64,000 nt of DNA from Oxalobacteraceae bacterium (GTDB taxonomy: Bacteria > Pseudomonadota > Gammaproteobacteria > Burkholderiales > Burkholderiaceae_D). The position numbers were made by a program, and so were the translations under genes. Of this stretch, positions 44,706 through 53,891 are shown one piece after another (the first letter of the stretch is position 1; every line of letters begins with the position of its first letter). Location: NCBI GenBank assembly GCA_013284265.1, contig JABTBR010000041.1:1-64000 (forward strand), written 5' to 3'. The notes under the pieces are model-generated. The model did not search any database and had not been told where the DNA came from. It was given only the letters and a program-made list of their open reading frames with translations.

Positions 44706-45839
44706 ATGATCTTTCAACGCGCCCTACGCCGTGAGCTGCTCAGTGCCGCCGGGGCCACCTTCACCGTGCTGTTCAGCATTGCCGTCACCTGGACCCTGAT
44801 TACCATCCTTGGCAAGGCCGCCGGCGGCAAAGTCGCCTCTAGCGACGTGCTGGCGTTGATCGTCTTCGCAGCCTTGAATTATCTGCCAACTATCCTGATC
44901 CTCACCAGCTTTATTTCAGTGCTGATGGTCGTCACCCGCAGCTACCGCGAGTCGGAGATGGTGGTGTGGTTCGCCTCGGGCCTGAGCCTGAGCCGCTGGA
45001 TCGCGCCGGTGCTGTCCTTCGGCCTGCCGATGGTGGCGCTGACGGCGGCCCTGAGCCTGGTGGCCACGCCCTGGGCCAAGCACAAGAGCGCAGAGTATAT
45101 CGAGCGCTTCGAAAAACGTGAAGACCTGCAGAAGGTCTCGCCCGGCCAGTTCAAGGAATCGGCAGGCAGCAACCGCATCTTCTTCGTCGAGGGCGTCAGC
45201 GGCAAGACCGCCGTGGTGCAGAACGTGTTCGTCAACACGGTCGATGAAAAGGGCACCGCCGTCATCGTCGCGCGCGAAGGCGTGATCACCACCGACGCCA
45301 AGGGCCAGCGCTTCCTGGTCCTGAAGAACGGCCGGCGCTACCAGGGCATGCCCGGCAAGGCCGACTTCCAGACCATGGAATTCGAGAGCTACAGCATGCG
45401 CGTGGCCAGCCGGGCGCAGGAATTGGGTTCGGAACTGAATGTCGATGCGATGACCACGCCGGACCTGTTCGAAGAGCCGAATAACTTCACCCGCGCCGAA
45501 CTGCTGTGGCGCATCGCCTCGCCCTTGTCCTGCCTGGTGCTGATCCTGCTGGCCATCCCGCTCGGTTTCGTCAATCCGCGCGCCGGCAGTTCGGCCAATC
45601 TGATCATCGCGCTGCTGATCTTCGTCACCTACAGCAATCTGATCAAGGTGGTCGAGGCCAGCGTCAAGCAGGGCCGCATGTCGTTCGCGCTGTCCTGGTG
45701 GCCGCTGCACCTGGCTGCCGCCTTCGCCGTGTTCCTGCTGTTCGCCTGGCGCCTCAATCTCAATCACCGTTATCACCCGCTGGTGCTGTTCGCCGCGCTC
45801 AAGCGCGGACGTCACCGCAAGGAAGCCGCTGTCTCATGA
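44706..45839 (+). CDS. lptF: LPS export permease LptF
   Basis: A 377-residue inner-membrane protein of the LptB2FG transporter, which extracts LPS from the membrane. It has six predicted membrane segments split by a periplasmic beta-jellyroll domain (~130-270) that hands LPS to LptC/LptA. Start overlaps nothing upstream; the stop overlaps lptG as ATGA. Confidence 0.95.
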   Translation: MIFQRALRRELLSAAGATFTVLFSIAVTWTLITILGKAAGGKVASSDVLALIVFAALNYLPTILILTSFISVLMVVTRSYRESEMVVWFASGLSLSRWIAPVLSFGLPMVALTAALSLVATPWAKHKSAEYIERFEKREDLQKVSPGQFKESAGSNRIFFVEGVSGKTAVVQNVFVNTVDEKGTAVIVAREGVITTDAKGQRFLVLKNGRRYQGMPGKADFQTMEFESYSMRVASRAQELGSELNVDAMTTPDLFEEPNNFTRAELLWRIASPLSCLVLILLAIPLGFVNPRAGSSANLIIALLIFVTYSNLIKVVEASVKQGRMSFALSWWPLHLAAAFAVFLLFAWRLNLNHRYHPLVLFAALKRGRHRKEAAVS

Positions 45840-47005
45840 AAATCCTGCAACGCTATTTCGCGGTCACCATCATCAAGGCGGTGGCCTTCGTGCTGGCCGC
45901 CTTCCTGGCCCTGCAAGCCTTCATGGACATCACCGGCGAACTGCCGTCGGTGGGCAAGAACGGCTACGCGATCCAGCACGCCTTCTTATATGTGCTGATC
46001 CAGCTGCCGGCCCACGTCTACGAGGTGATGCCGCTGGCCGCGCTGATCGGCACCATCTACACGATGGCGCAATTCGCCTCGACCTCGGAATTTACCATCA
46101 TGCGCGCCTCCAGCATGACCACCGGCATGGCCGGCTGGATGCTGTTCAAGGTGGGTATCTGGCTGGTGGCGTTTACCTTCATCTTCGGTGAGTTGATCGC
46201 GCCGCGCACCGCGCCGATCGCCGAAAAGATCAAACTCAGCGCGCGCGGCGCGGCCGTCTCGGCCGAGTTCCGCTCCGGCGTCTGGACCAAGGACATCATC
46301 CACGCCGGTGGTCTGAGCGGCCCCGTCACCGGCTCGCGTTTCTTCAATGTGCGCGAGGTGCGTCCGGACGGCCAGCTGCGCGACGTCAAGCTCTACGAGT
46401 TCGACACGTACTTCCGCCTGCGCTCGCTGATCATGGCCAAGACCGGCGCCTTCCAGGGCAACAGCACCTGGCGCCTGTACGATGTCAGCGAAAACCTGTT
46501 CAGCAATTCGGCGCTGCTGAAACCGGGCAGCGAGGCCAACGTGGCCAACAACTTCGCGCAGGAGACCAGCGCCGTGGCCACCCGCCACGCCGACAGCCTG
46601 GATGTGGTGTCGGAGATCACGCCGAAGATCCTGTCGGTGTCCTCGTCCGATCCGGAGCGCATGTCGGCCGCCGAGCTGGCCGTCTACACCCGCCACCTGC
46701 AGGAGAACAAGCAGGAGACCGAGCGCTTCAAGATCGCCTTCTGGAAGAAGCTGGTCGACCCGCTGGCGATCTTCGTGATGATGGCGATGGCGCTGCCGTT
46801 CGCCTACCTGCACACGCGCAGCGGTGGCGTGAGCCTGAAAATTTTCGTCGGCATTATGATAGGCGTGAGTTTCATGCTGGTGAATACCCTGTTTTCCCAT
46901 CTGGGCCTGCTGAGCACCTGGCCGGCCTTCATAACGGCGATCGCGCCGAGTACCCTATACCTGCTGCTGGCGCTGGGCGCCTTGTGGTGGGTGGAGCGAC
47001 ATTGA
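45836..47005 (+). CDS. lptG: LPS export permease LptG
   Basis: A 389-residue partner of LptF with the same architecture: N-terminal membrane segments (VAFVLAAFLALQAF; QLPAHVYEVMPLAALIGTIY), a periplasmic domain, and three C-terminal segments. MPLAALIGTI and FTIMRASSMT are typical. The ATG at 45836 overlaps the lptF stop; its own stop overlaps the next gene as TGATG. Confidence 0.95.
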   Translation: MKILQRYFAVTIIKAVAFVLAAFLALQAFMDITGELPSVGKNGYAIQHAFLYVLIQLPAHVYEVMPLAALIGTIYTMAQFASTSEFTIMRASSMTTGMAGWMLFKVGIWLVAFTFIFGELIAPRTAPIAEKIKLSARGAAVSAEFRSGVWTKDIIHAGGLSGPVTGSRFFNVREVRPDGQLRDVKLYEFDTYFRLRSLIMAKTGAFQGNSTWRLYDVSENLFSNSALLKPGSEANVANNFAQETSAVATRHADSLDVVSEITPKILSVSSSDPERMSAAELAVYTRHLQENKQETERFKIAFWKKLVDPLAIFVMMAMALPFAYLHTRSGGVSLKIFVGIMIGVSFMLVNTLFSHLGLLSTWPAFITAIAPSTLYLLLALGALWWVERH

Positions 47006-47385
47006 TGACCCAGCAAGCCCTGATCCTGTTCGCCCACGGCGCCCGCGCCGCTTCCTGGGCCGCGCCCTTCGAACGGCTGCGCGAACTGACCCGCGTGCGC
47101 CTGCCGGCGGTGCGCGTCGAGCTGGCGTTTCTGGAGTTGATGACGCCGCAGCTGCCGTCCCTGGTGGCCGAGCTGGCCGCGGCCGGCATCGCCGACATCA
47201 CCGTGGTGCCGGTGTTCCTGGGGCAGGGCGGGCACGTGCTGCGCGATCTGCCGCTGATGATCGATCAGCTGCGCATCGACTATCCGCAACTGCGGCTGAA
47301 CGTGGTGGAGGCGGCGGGCGAGAATGCCGCCGTGCTGGGCGCGCTGTCGGACTACTGCGTCAGCGCGCTCGGCGCGGGAGTCTGA
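47005..47385 (+). CDS. CbiX/SirB-like sirohydrochlorin chelatase
   Basis: A 126-residue small chelatase-family protein. ALILFAHGARAASW supplies the metal-binding His and VPVFLGQGGHVLRDLP the second His. Short CbiX proteins insert cobalt or iron into sirohydrochlorin; here siroheme for the sulfite reductase encoded at 54463 is the obvious use, with the methyltransferase at 50038. Co-translated with lptG. Confidence 0.85.
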   Translation: MTQQALILFAHGARAASWAAPFERLRELTRVRLPAVRVELAFLELMTPQLPSLVAELAAAGIADITVVPVFLGQGGHVLRDLPLMIDQLRIDYPQLRLNVVEAAGENAAVLGALSDYCVSALGAGV

Positions 47386-47482
47386 ATGACAGGCAAAAAC
47401 CTGCAGCATATCCATGGGGCGGCTCGAATGTCGCTCAGCTAGGGAAAAACGCTTAATTGGCGGGCCGCCGGCAGTCGCCAAA

Positions 47483-47581
47483 AACCTACGGCAAAGAGCC
47501 GGGGGCCTGTCCCATCGGGACAGGCGGGGCGGAGCCCCTCCCCGGACCCTGGGGTCAGACCCCAGGGTTACGCCCTGGGTT
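47483..47581 (-). repeat. Cloverleaf-like intergenic element, copy E
   Basis: A full copy in reverse orientation. Outer arms AACCTACGGC (47483-47492) and GCCCTGGGTT (47572-47581) are slightly decayed; the inner palindromes (CCCTGGGGTC/GACCCCAGGG, CTGTCCC/GGGACAG, GGGGC/GCCCC) are intact. It lies between the convergent chelatase gene and a PEP-CTERM gene. Confidence 0.9.
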
Positions 47582-47601
47582 TTAAACGCGCAAACCCGCG
47601 T

Positions 47602-48261
47602 TCAGCGATTGCGGCGGCGCCGCGCCATCACCCCGACCATGGCCAGTCCGGCCAGCATCATGGCATAGGTTTCCGGTTCCGGTACCTGATTGACCACCTG
47701 ATTGCGCGCGAAGATCGTCAGATTGGAGAAGTCCGGCACGCTTCCGCCGTTGTTGAGCCATTTGATCGCCCAACTGCCATTGGTGACCACGTTCTTGGCG
47801 AGCACCTGATCGTCGAACAGGAAGGCGCCACTGCGGTTCGACGCATGGACGGCAAAGGCCAGATCCACGGTGACGGCCTTGTTGGCGCTAATGGTCCAGG
47901 TGCCGGATTTGGTATTGGTTTCGGCAAAGCTGATGTTGTAGTCAACTCCGCCCAGCGTGGCCGTGCTGCTGGCCGATGGTACGCTGGAGCCGGTTACTTT
48001 GCTCAGCAGCGACCAGCCGCTGCCGAAGGGAGAGACGCCGCTAAAGCCGCTGGAGTCGCCCAACGGTCCCGATTCCGGATTGACCAGCGAAATGACGCAG
48101 CCGTCCGAGAACAGGCCGCCTAGCGTTACGTCGGCCACCGTCGAGGTGCCGACGGAAATGCCGCCACAGGCGCTGGCGGCCACCGCCATGGCGGGCGTGC
48201 TGGCGACGCAGGCGCCGGCAAAAGCAATCGATGTCAAGCTCAGTCGTAAAGTTGTGTTCAT
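47602..48261 (-). CDS. PEP-CTERM sorting domain protein
   Basis: A 219-residue secreted protein with a signal peptide (SLTSIAFAGACVASTPAMAVA). The mature part is Ser/Gly/Thr-rich and probably beta-sheet. The C terminus is a classic PEP-CTERM signal: VPEPETYAMMLAGLAMVGV followed by MARRRRNR. Such proteins are sorted by exosortase and linked to exopolysaccharide. Two Cys (ACGG, DGCV) may form a disulfide. Confidence 0.92.
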   Translation of the reverse strand: MNTTLRLSLTSIAFAGACVASTPAMAVAASACGGISVGTSTVADVTLGGLFSDGCVISLVNPESGPLGDSSGFSGVSPFGSGWSLLSKVTGSSVPSASSTATLGGVDYNISFAETNTKSGTWTISANKAVTVDLAFAVHASNRSGAFLFDDQVLAKNVVTNGSWAIKWLNNGGSVPDFSNLTIFARNQVVNQVPEPETYAMMLAGLAMVGVMARRRRNR

Positions 48262-48665
48262 TCGTTTCCCCAGGCGATGTGGACGGATTCGAGGCGGACT
48301 CTTCGGTCCTGCTCGAGCCAAGAATTTTTTCTCCGACATTGTCAACGGTATCACTAAAGTTTCTTTTTGATATTTATAATTCCTATGTGCTCAGCATTTT
48401 GGCTAAAGGAAATCTAAGGTGCCCCGCGAACAAGAGAAACGGCGCGTCGGGCGGGTCGGATTGACGGCTAGCACCGTTGTTTTTCCGGGCAATCCTATGT
48501 TCGGCGAGTTTGCGCTGGCGCAGCCGCGCCGCTAGCGCGCAGCTCGGCAGAGGGGGAGATCATGGTATATTTATATTGCTTTAAAAGCAATAGACCTGTT
48601 ATTTGAATAATGCCAGGCTATTTCCAATCCACCCCATCCGCATCTTCCATTTCCGAGGACTAGGC
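48262..48665. promoter_or_regulatory. Divergent region between two PEP-CTERM genes
   Basis: A 404-bp AT-richer gap between oppositely transcribed genes. It includes the palindrome ATTGCTTTAAAAGCAAT near 48577 and, upstream of the right gene, a leader (CCAATCCACCCCATCCG ... GGACTAGGC) also found in similar form before the next paralogue. No confident promoter boxes were chosen. Confidence 0.6.
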
Positions 48666-49220
48666 ATGAAAACCATCATCTCCATTGCGCTGAGTTTGCT
48701 CACTTCACTGGCCTTCAGCGCCGCCGCGTATGCGCAACCCGGCGCGGCTCCCTGCGGCACCGGCACCCCGCTCAGCACGGGCTATCTCGACTGTGCGGGC
48801 GCTTTCAGCGGCAATCTGGGCGGCACGCTGAGCGCGGCGCAGATAGGCCAGATCAATGCCGCTTTCGCGGACCAGGGTTTCACTTACAACAGCAGCATGA
48901 GCTACCTGAAGTCCGACGTGTCGGGCAATGGCCTGTTCACCGACGACGGCAGCGATCTGTCGCTCAATTTCGCGACGGCACAAACGGGTCTGTTCGTGAT
49001 CGGCTTGAAGCAATCGACTTATTACAGCTTCTATCTGGTCGATGGCGGCAGCACCGGTATTTCCACGATCAATGTCAGCTCTTCGGGCGTTTTTACCGGC
49101 GGCAACGGCCTGTCACATGCCATTTTTGTGGGAGCCGTGCCGGAAGCCAATACCTATGCCATGCTGCTGGCGGGGCTGGGACTGGTGGGCGTGGCCGTCC
49201 GTCGCCGTAAGGCCGGATAA
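48666..49220 (+). CDS. PEP-CTERM-like secreted protein, paralogue 1
   Basis: A 184-residue protein with a signal peptide (ISIALSLLTSLAFSAAAYA). The mature part starts PGAAPCGTGTPLSTGYLDC, then GLFVIGLKQSTYYSFYLVDGG. The C terminus is VPEANTYAMLLAGLGLVG followed by RRRKAG: a PEP-CTERM form in which the second Pro is Ala. The ATG at 48666 follows GAGGACTAGGC. A close paralogue lies 183 bp downstream. Confidence 0.9.
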   Translation: MKTIISIALSLLTSLAFSAAAYAQPGAAPCGTGTPLSTGYLDCAGAFSGNLGGTLSAAQIGQINAAFADQGFTYNSSMSYLKSDVSGNGLFTDDGSDLSLNFATAQTGLFVIGLKQSTYYSFYLVDGGSTGISTINVSSSGVFTGGNGLSHAIFVGAVPEANTYAMLLAGLGLVGVAVRRRKAG

Positions 49221-49258
49221 GCGACAAGTGCCGGGAAACCCCGGCGGTGAGCCAAGCG

Positions 49259-49282
49259 AGCCGGGATTGTCCCGGCTTTTTT
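49259..49282 (+). terminator. Terminator after paralogue 1
   Basis: AGCCGGGA / TCCCGGCT hairpin with a 3-base loop followed by five T. Confidence 0.9.
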
Positions 49283-49332
49283 GATGCTGGCCGGCAGTTT
49301 TATGCTACTATTGCCTTAGTTAAACAATAATA

Positions 49333-49360
49333 GGTCTAGTAGTTTAAACAAGACTAGACC
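49333..49360. repeat. Inverted repeat upstream of paralogue 2
   Basis: GGTCTAGT (49333-49340) and ACTAGACC (49353-49360) form an 8-bp dyad with a 12-bp AT-rich centre, 44 bp before the start codon. It may be an operator or 5'-leader hairpin. Confidence 0.5.
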
Positions 49361-49403
49361 ACTTCCAATTCAAACCCATCCGTTTTTACTTTCAGGACTA
49401 GGC

Positions 49404-49970
49404 ATGAAAACTATCAGCACCATCGCTTTGAGCTTGCTCGCTTCCCTGGCCTTCAGTGCCAGCGCTTACGCCAAACCGGCGGCAACTTCCTGCGGCACCG
49501 GCACGCCACTGAGCACCGGTTTCGTCGATTGCACCGGCTCCTTCGGCGGCAATCTGGGCGGCGCCCTGACCGCGGGCCAGATCGGCCAGATCAACTCGGC
49601 GTTCTCGGACAACGGTTTTACTTTCAGCAACACCATGTCCTATCTGAAGTCGGACGCTAGCGCGAGCCCGCTGTTCACCGACAACGGTACCGACATGTCG
49701 CTGAATTTCGCCGTGGCACAAAAAGGCCTGTTCGTGATCGGCCTGAAGCAATCGACCTACTATAGCTTCTACCTGGTCAACGGTGGCAGCACCGGCATCT
49801 CCAGCATCGGCATCAGCTCCTCGGGCATCTGGAACGGCGGCAACGGCCTGTCGCACGCTGTCTTCGTCGGTAATCTGACTTCGGCCGTGCCGGAAGCCGA
49901 TACCTACGCCATGCTGCTGGCCGGTCTGGGTCTGGTGGGCTTCGTCGCCCGCCGCCGCAAAGCCAAGTAA
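49404..49970 (+). CDS. PEP-CTERM-like secreted protein, paralogue 2
   Basis: A 188-residue homologue of the preceding protein: same signal peptide type (LSLLASLAFSASAYA), same Cys spacing (SCGTGTPLSTGFVDC), same core GLFVIGLKQSTYYSFYLVNGG. C terminus VPEADTYAMLLAGLGLVG followed by RRRKAK. The shared 5' leader (CCCATCCG, GGACTAGGCATGAAAA) shows the duplication covered the promoter region. Function unknown; surface or matrix protein expected. Confidence 0.9.
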   Translation: MKTISTIALSLLASLAFSASAYAKPAATSCGTGTPLSTGFVDCTGSFGGNLGGALTAGQIGQINSAFSDNGFTFSNTMSYLKSDASASPLFTDNGTDMSLNFAVAQKGLFVIGLKQSTYYSFYLVNGGSTGISSIGISSSGIWNGGNGLSHAVFVGNLTSAVPEADTYAMLLAGLGLVGFVARRRKAK

Positions 49971-50011
49971 ACGACCAACAGCCGGGAAATCCCGGCTGGT
50001 CTGCAGTACCT

Positions 50012-50039
50012 AAAAAAGCCGGGATTCCCGGCTTTTTTT
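50012..50039. terminator. Bidirectional terminator between paralogue 2 and cobA
   Basis: AAAAAAGCCGGG / CCCGGCTTTTTTT with a 3-base loop; it serves genes converging from both sides. Confidence 0.92.
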
Positions 50040-50802
50040 ATGAGGCTTGACGTTGTGGCGCGATGTCGGTGCTGGCCTTGATGTCGGCGGCCTGATGGGC
50101 GCGGCGCTTCATCGCTTCGCCCAGCATGACCAGCACCGGGCCATGGGTGCTGCCCAGGCCTTGGGCCAGCGTGGCGATGGTCAGGCGCAGGATGCGCTGG
50201 TCGGGCCGGCTGACGTTTTCGATGACCAGCACCGGTGTGTCGGCGCGGCGGCCCTGGGCCAGCATGCGCTCGGCCGTGGCGGCCGCTTCGCGTCCGCCCA
50301 TGTATTGCACCAGCGTGTCGGTGTCGGGAATGGCGGCGTGCTCGGTATGTTCCGGCGCCGTGCTGGAGGTAAAGAAGGCCACGCTGCGCGCCACGCCGCG
50401 CTTGGTCAGCGGCTGCTTGGACGTGGCGGCGGCGGCCAGCGCGGTGGTGATGCCGGGGACGACTTCGACGTCGATGCCGGCTTCTTCCAGCGCGCGCAGT
50501 TCTTCGTCGGCGCGGCCGAACAGCATCGGATCGCCGCCCTTCAGGCGTACCACCAGCGGAAACTTGCGGGCGTTGTCGACTAATTGCTTGTTGATGAATT
50601 GCTGGGCGGTGGAGAGCTGGCCGCAGCGTTTGCCGACCAGGATCTTTTCCGCTTGAGGACACAGTTCCAGCATCTCGTCCGTGACCAGGGCGTCGTGCAG
50701 CACGACGTCGGCCTGGGCGAGCAGGCGCGCACCACGCAGGGTGATGAGATCCTGGGCGCCGGGACCGGCGCCGATCAGATAAACTTTTCCGATTGCTGAC
50801 AT
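50038..50802 (-). CDS. cobA: Uroporphyrinogen-III C-methyltransferase
   Basis: A 254-residue SAM-dependent enzyme that makes precorrin-2, the siroheme precursor. Motifs VYLIGAGPGAQDLITLRG, VVRLKGGDPMLFGR and VVPGITTALAAAA are diagnostic. It is the stand-alone form (no CysG dehydrogenase/chelatase domain), so the chelatase at 47005 may complete the pathway. The ATG at 50802 has AGAGGA upstream. It is the distal gene of the sulfate-assimilation block. Confidence 0.94.
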   Translation of the reverse strand: MSAIGKVYLIGAGPGAQDLITLRGARLLAQADVVLHDALVTDEMLELCPQAEKILVGKRCGQLSTAQQFINKQLVDNARKFPLVVRLKGGDPMLFGRADEELRALEEAGIDVEVVPGITTALAAAATSKQPLTKRGVARSVAFFTSSTAPEHTEHAAIPDTDTLVQYMGGREAAATAERMLAQGRRADTPVLVIENVSRPDQRILRLTIATLAQGLGSTHGPVLVMLGEAMKRRAHQAADIKASTDIAPQRQAS

Positions 50803-50844
50803 CTGTGTTCCTCTTGCCGGCCTGCGCCGGCGTTTCAAACAATC

Positions 50845-52152
50845 TTACGCGTCCAGGCGGATCATGCCGGCGGCCACGGTCTGGTGCGTCACTTCATCGA
50901 TCAGGATGAAGGCGCCGGTCGCGCGGATGTCGGCATAGGCGTCGGCCGCCAGCGGCTGCTGCACGGTCAGGCCGATGCGGGCGATGTCGTTGAGCTTCAG
51001 GCCATCGGCGCTGTGGCGCTGCTGGGTGTTGATGTCCAGCAGGGACTCGATGCCGGTGATCTTGGCCGAGGTCTGCTTGGTGCCATGCTTGATCCAGTAC
51101 TTGCGGCGCAGGTCCAGCGGCTCGTCCGACATCCAGCACACGTCCGCGTTGAGGGACTTGAGCAGGGTCGCTGGCTGGTCGGCGCCGGCCAGCAGGTCGC
51201 CGCGCGAGATATCCAGGTATTCATTGAGCAGCAGGGTGATCGACTGGCCGACGACGGCCGACTGGTGCGAGCCTTCCAGGGTGACGATGTCCTTGACGGT
51301 GGCGCTCTGGCCCGAAGGTTGGACCACCAGCTTGTCGCCGACGCTGACCTTGCCCGATTCGATACGGCCCATGTAGCCGCGGAAGTCGTTGGCTTCGTGG
51401 CCGTTGTGGCGCGCCACCAGTTGTACCGGGAAGCGGAAGGCCACGTCGTGCGATTCGTCGTAGACCGACAGCGATTCGAGCAGCTCGATCAGGGTAGGAC
51501 CCTTGTACCAGCTCAGTTTTTCGCTGGCGTCGACCACGTTGTCGCCGGTCAGGGCCGACAGCGGAATGGCGGTGACGTCCTTCAGGCCCAGGGTCTGGGC
51601 GAACTCTTGATATGCCTTGACGATGCGGTTGTAGATGGTCTCGTCGTAGTTCACCAGATCCATCTTGTTGACGGCCACGATCACGTGCTCGATCTGCAGC
51701 AGGTGGGCGATGGTCGAATGGCGCTTGGTCTGGATCAGCAGGTCGACGCCGCCGTCTTCGCGCAGCTTGACCTTGGATACGTCCACCAGAATGATGACGG
51801 CGTCGGCGGTCGAGGCGCCGGTGACCATATTGCGGGTGTACTGCTCATGGCCCGGGGTGTCGGCGATGATGAACTTGCGCTTGGGCGTGGCGAAGTAGCG
51901 GTAGGCCACGTCGATGGTGATGCCCTGTTCGCGTTCGGCTTCCAGGCCGTCGGTCAGCAGCGACAGGTCGACCGCATCGCCCACGGTGCGCTTGTGCTTG
52001 GAGCGCGACATGGCGTCGAGCTGGTCGGCGAAGATGCCCTTGCTGTCGAACAGCAGGCGGCCGATCAGGGTGCTCTTGCCGTCATCGACGGAGCCGGCGG
52101 TAATGAAGCGCAGTAAACCGCGTTCGTTCAGTTTGGTATTCAGTGCGTTCAT
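50845..52152 (-). CDS. cysN: Sulfate adenylyltransferase subunit 1 CysN
   Basis: A 435-residue GTPase subunit of ATP sulfurylase. G1 GSVDDGKST, G3 DTPGHEQY and G4 NKMD are intact. There is no fused CysC kinase domain. The start overlaps the cysD stop as TGATG. Confidence 0.96.
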   Translation of the reverse strand: MNALNTKLNERGLLRFITAGSVDDGKSTLIGRLLFDSKGIFADQLDAMSRSKHKRTVGDAVDLSLLTDGLEAEREQGITIDVAYRYFATPKRKFIIADTPGHEQYTRNMVTGASTADAVIILVDVSKVKLREDGGVDLLIQTKRHSTIAHLLQIEHVIVAVNKMDLVNYDETIYNRIVKAYQEFAQTLGLKDVTAIPLSALTGDNVVDASEKLSWYKGPTLIELLESLSVYDESHDVAFRFPVQLVARHNGHEANDFRGYMGRIESGKVSVGDKLVVQPSGQSATVKDIVTLEGSHQSAVVGQSITLLLNEYLDISRGDLLAGADQPATLLKSLNADVCWMSDEPLDLRRKYWIKHGTKQTSAKITGIESLLDINTQQRHSADGLKLNDIARIGLTVQQPLAADAYADIRATGAFILIDEVTHQTVAAGMIRLDA

Positions 52153-53096
52153 CAGAAGTATCCTGCTTTTTTGCGTTTTTCCATCGACGCTTCGGAGGTC
52201 TGGTCGTCCATCCGGGTAGCGCCGCGTTCGGTGATTTGCGTGATCGCGGTTTCGGCGATGATCGCCTCGACCGTGGCCGCGTCCGACGATACCGGGCAGG
52301 TGCAGGAGATGTCGCCCACGGTGCGGAAGCGCACGACCTGGGTTTCGACGGTCTCGCCATCACGGGCCGGGGTCAGGTCGGTCAGCGGCACCAAGAGGCC
52401 GTTGCGCGGAATGACCTGGCGCTCGTGCGCGAAGTAGATCGGCGGCAGTTCCAGTTTTTCGCGGGCGATGTATTGCCACACATCGAGCTCGGTCCAGTTC
52501 GAGATCGGGAACACGCGCATGTTTTCGCCTGGATGGACGCGGGTGTTATACAGGTCCCACAGTTCCGGACGCTGGGCCTTCGGGTCCCACTGGCCGAATT
52601 CGTCGCGGAAGGAGAAGATGCGTTCCTTGGCGCGGGCCTTTTCCTCATCGCGGCGGGCGCCGCCGATGCAGGCGTCGAATTTGTATTCGGCGATGGTTTC
52701 GAGCAGCGTCACGGCCTGGGCGGCATTGCGCGAATCGGTGGCCGGGTTACGCAGGCGCACGGTGCCGCGCTTGATCGAATCCTCGACCGAACCGACAATC
52801 AGGCGCTCGCCCAGTTCGGCGGCGCGCTTGTCGCGGAAGGTGATCACTTCGGCGAAGTTATGGCCGGTGTCGATGTGCACCAGCGGGAAGGGGAATTTGC
52901 CCGGGCGGAAAGCCTTTTCGGCCAGGCGCAGCAGCACCACCGAGTCTTTCCCGCCCGAGAACAGCAGGGCAGGGTTGGCGCATTCGGCGGCCACTTCACG
53001 CATGATGTGGATGGCTTCGGATTCGAGCGCGTCGAGGTGGCGCGCATTGACGTCGCCGAGACCGCGGGCGCTATCTTGATCTACTGGAGCATTCAT
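52152..53096 (-). CDS. cysD: Sulfate adenylyltransferase subunit 2 CysD
   Basis: A 314-residue catalytic subunit that makes APS from sulfate and ATP. The PP-loop SGGKDSVVLLRLA binds ATP; RRDEEKARAKERIFSFRD is typical of CysD. Overlaps cysN. Confidence 0.96.
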   Translation of the reverse strand: MNAPVDQDSARGLGDVNARHLDALESEAIHIMREVAAECANPALLFSGGKDSVVLLRLAEKAFRPGKFPFPLVHIDTGHNFAEVITFRDKRAAELGERLIVGSVEDSIKRGTVRLRNPATDSRNAAQAVTLLETIAEYKFDACIGGARRDEEKARAKERIFSFRDEFGQWDPKAQRPELWDLYNTRVHPGENMRVFPISNWTELDVWQYIAREKLELPPIYFAHERQVIPRNGLLVPLTDLTPARDGETVETQVVRFRTVGDISCTCPVSSDAATVEAIIAETAITQITERGATRMDDQTSEASMEKRKKAGYF

Positions 53097-53148
53097 TTGG
53101 ACTGTGCCTATTTCTTTGTTCTTAAAGGTGCGTCGGTCTGAGCTGGGC

Positions 53149-53871
53149 TCAGGCGTTCACGGATTTAATGCGTATCAGTTTGCCGTCTACCATGTGCAGG
53201 CCGCACTCCTTGGAGTCGGGATTTTCCCACCACCAGCGGCCGGCGCGCACGTCTTCGCCCGGTTCGATGGCGCGCGTGCAGGGTGCGCAGCCGATCGAAG
53301 GGAAGCCCTGGTCGTGCAGCGCATTGTACGGAACCTGATTGTCGCGCAGATAGTTCCACACATCGGTTTCCGACCAGTCGGCCAGCGGATTGAACTTGAT
53401 CATATTGTGGGCCGGATCGTCTTCCTGCACATCGAGTTCGGCGCGGGTGGTCGACTGCGAACGGCGCTGGCCGGTGACCCAGGCTTTTTTGCCGGACAGG
53501 GCGCGGCCCAAGGGCTCGACCTTGCGGATGCGGCAGCACTCGCGGCGCATTTCCACGCTGTCGTAGAAGGCATTCAGGCCATTTTGCGCCACATAGGCGT
53601 CGACCGCTTCGGTCACGGGACGGTACAGGGCGATCTCGTAACCGTTGTAGTGTTCCTTGACGCGCTCGAGCATGGCCAGGGTTTCCGGATGCAGACGGCC
53701 GGTTTCCAGCGAAAAGATCTGGATCGGCAGGCCGGCTTTCAAAATCAGGTCGGTCAGCACCATATCTTCGGCTGCCAGGCTGGAGGCGAACACCGCCGGC
53801 GAAAAATCGCTGGCGATGCGCGCCAGCGTAGCGCTGGTGGCGGTGACGAGAGACTTCAGATCATCTTCCAT
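53149..53871 (-). CDS. cysH: Assimilatory APS reductase CysH
   Basis: A 240-residue reductase. ECCRIRKVEPL and CAPCTR give the two Cys pairs that bind a 4Fe-4S cluster in APS reductases, and KECGLH holds the catalytic Cys. So the substrate is APS rather than PAPS, which agrees with the absence of a cysC kinase. The ATG at 53871 starts MEDDLKSL; the longer reading runs into the upstream gene. Confidence 0.93.
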   Translation of the reverse strand: MEDDLKSLVTATSATLARIASDFSPAVFASSLAAEDMVLTDLILKAGLPIQIFSLETGRLHPETLAMLERVKEHYNGYEIALYRPVTEAVDAYVAQNGLNAFYDSVEMRRECCRIRKVEPLGRALSGKKAWVTGQRRSQSTTRAELDVQEDDPAHNMIKFNPLADWSETDVWNYLRDNQVPYNALHDQGFPSIGCAPCTRAIEPGEDVRAGRWWWENPDSKECGLHMVDGKLIRIKSVNA

Positions 53872-53891
53872 AATTTTCCTTAAGCCCGTCC

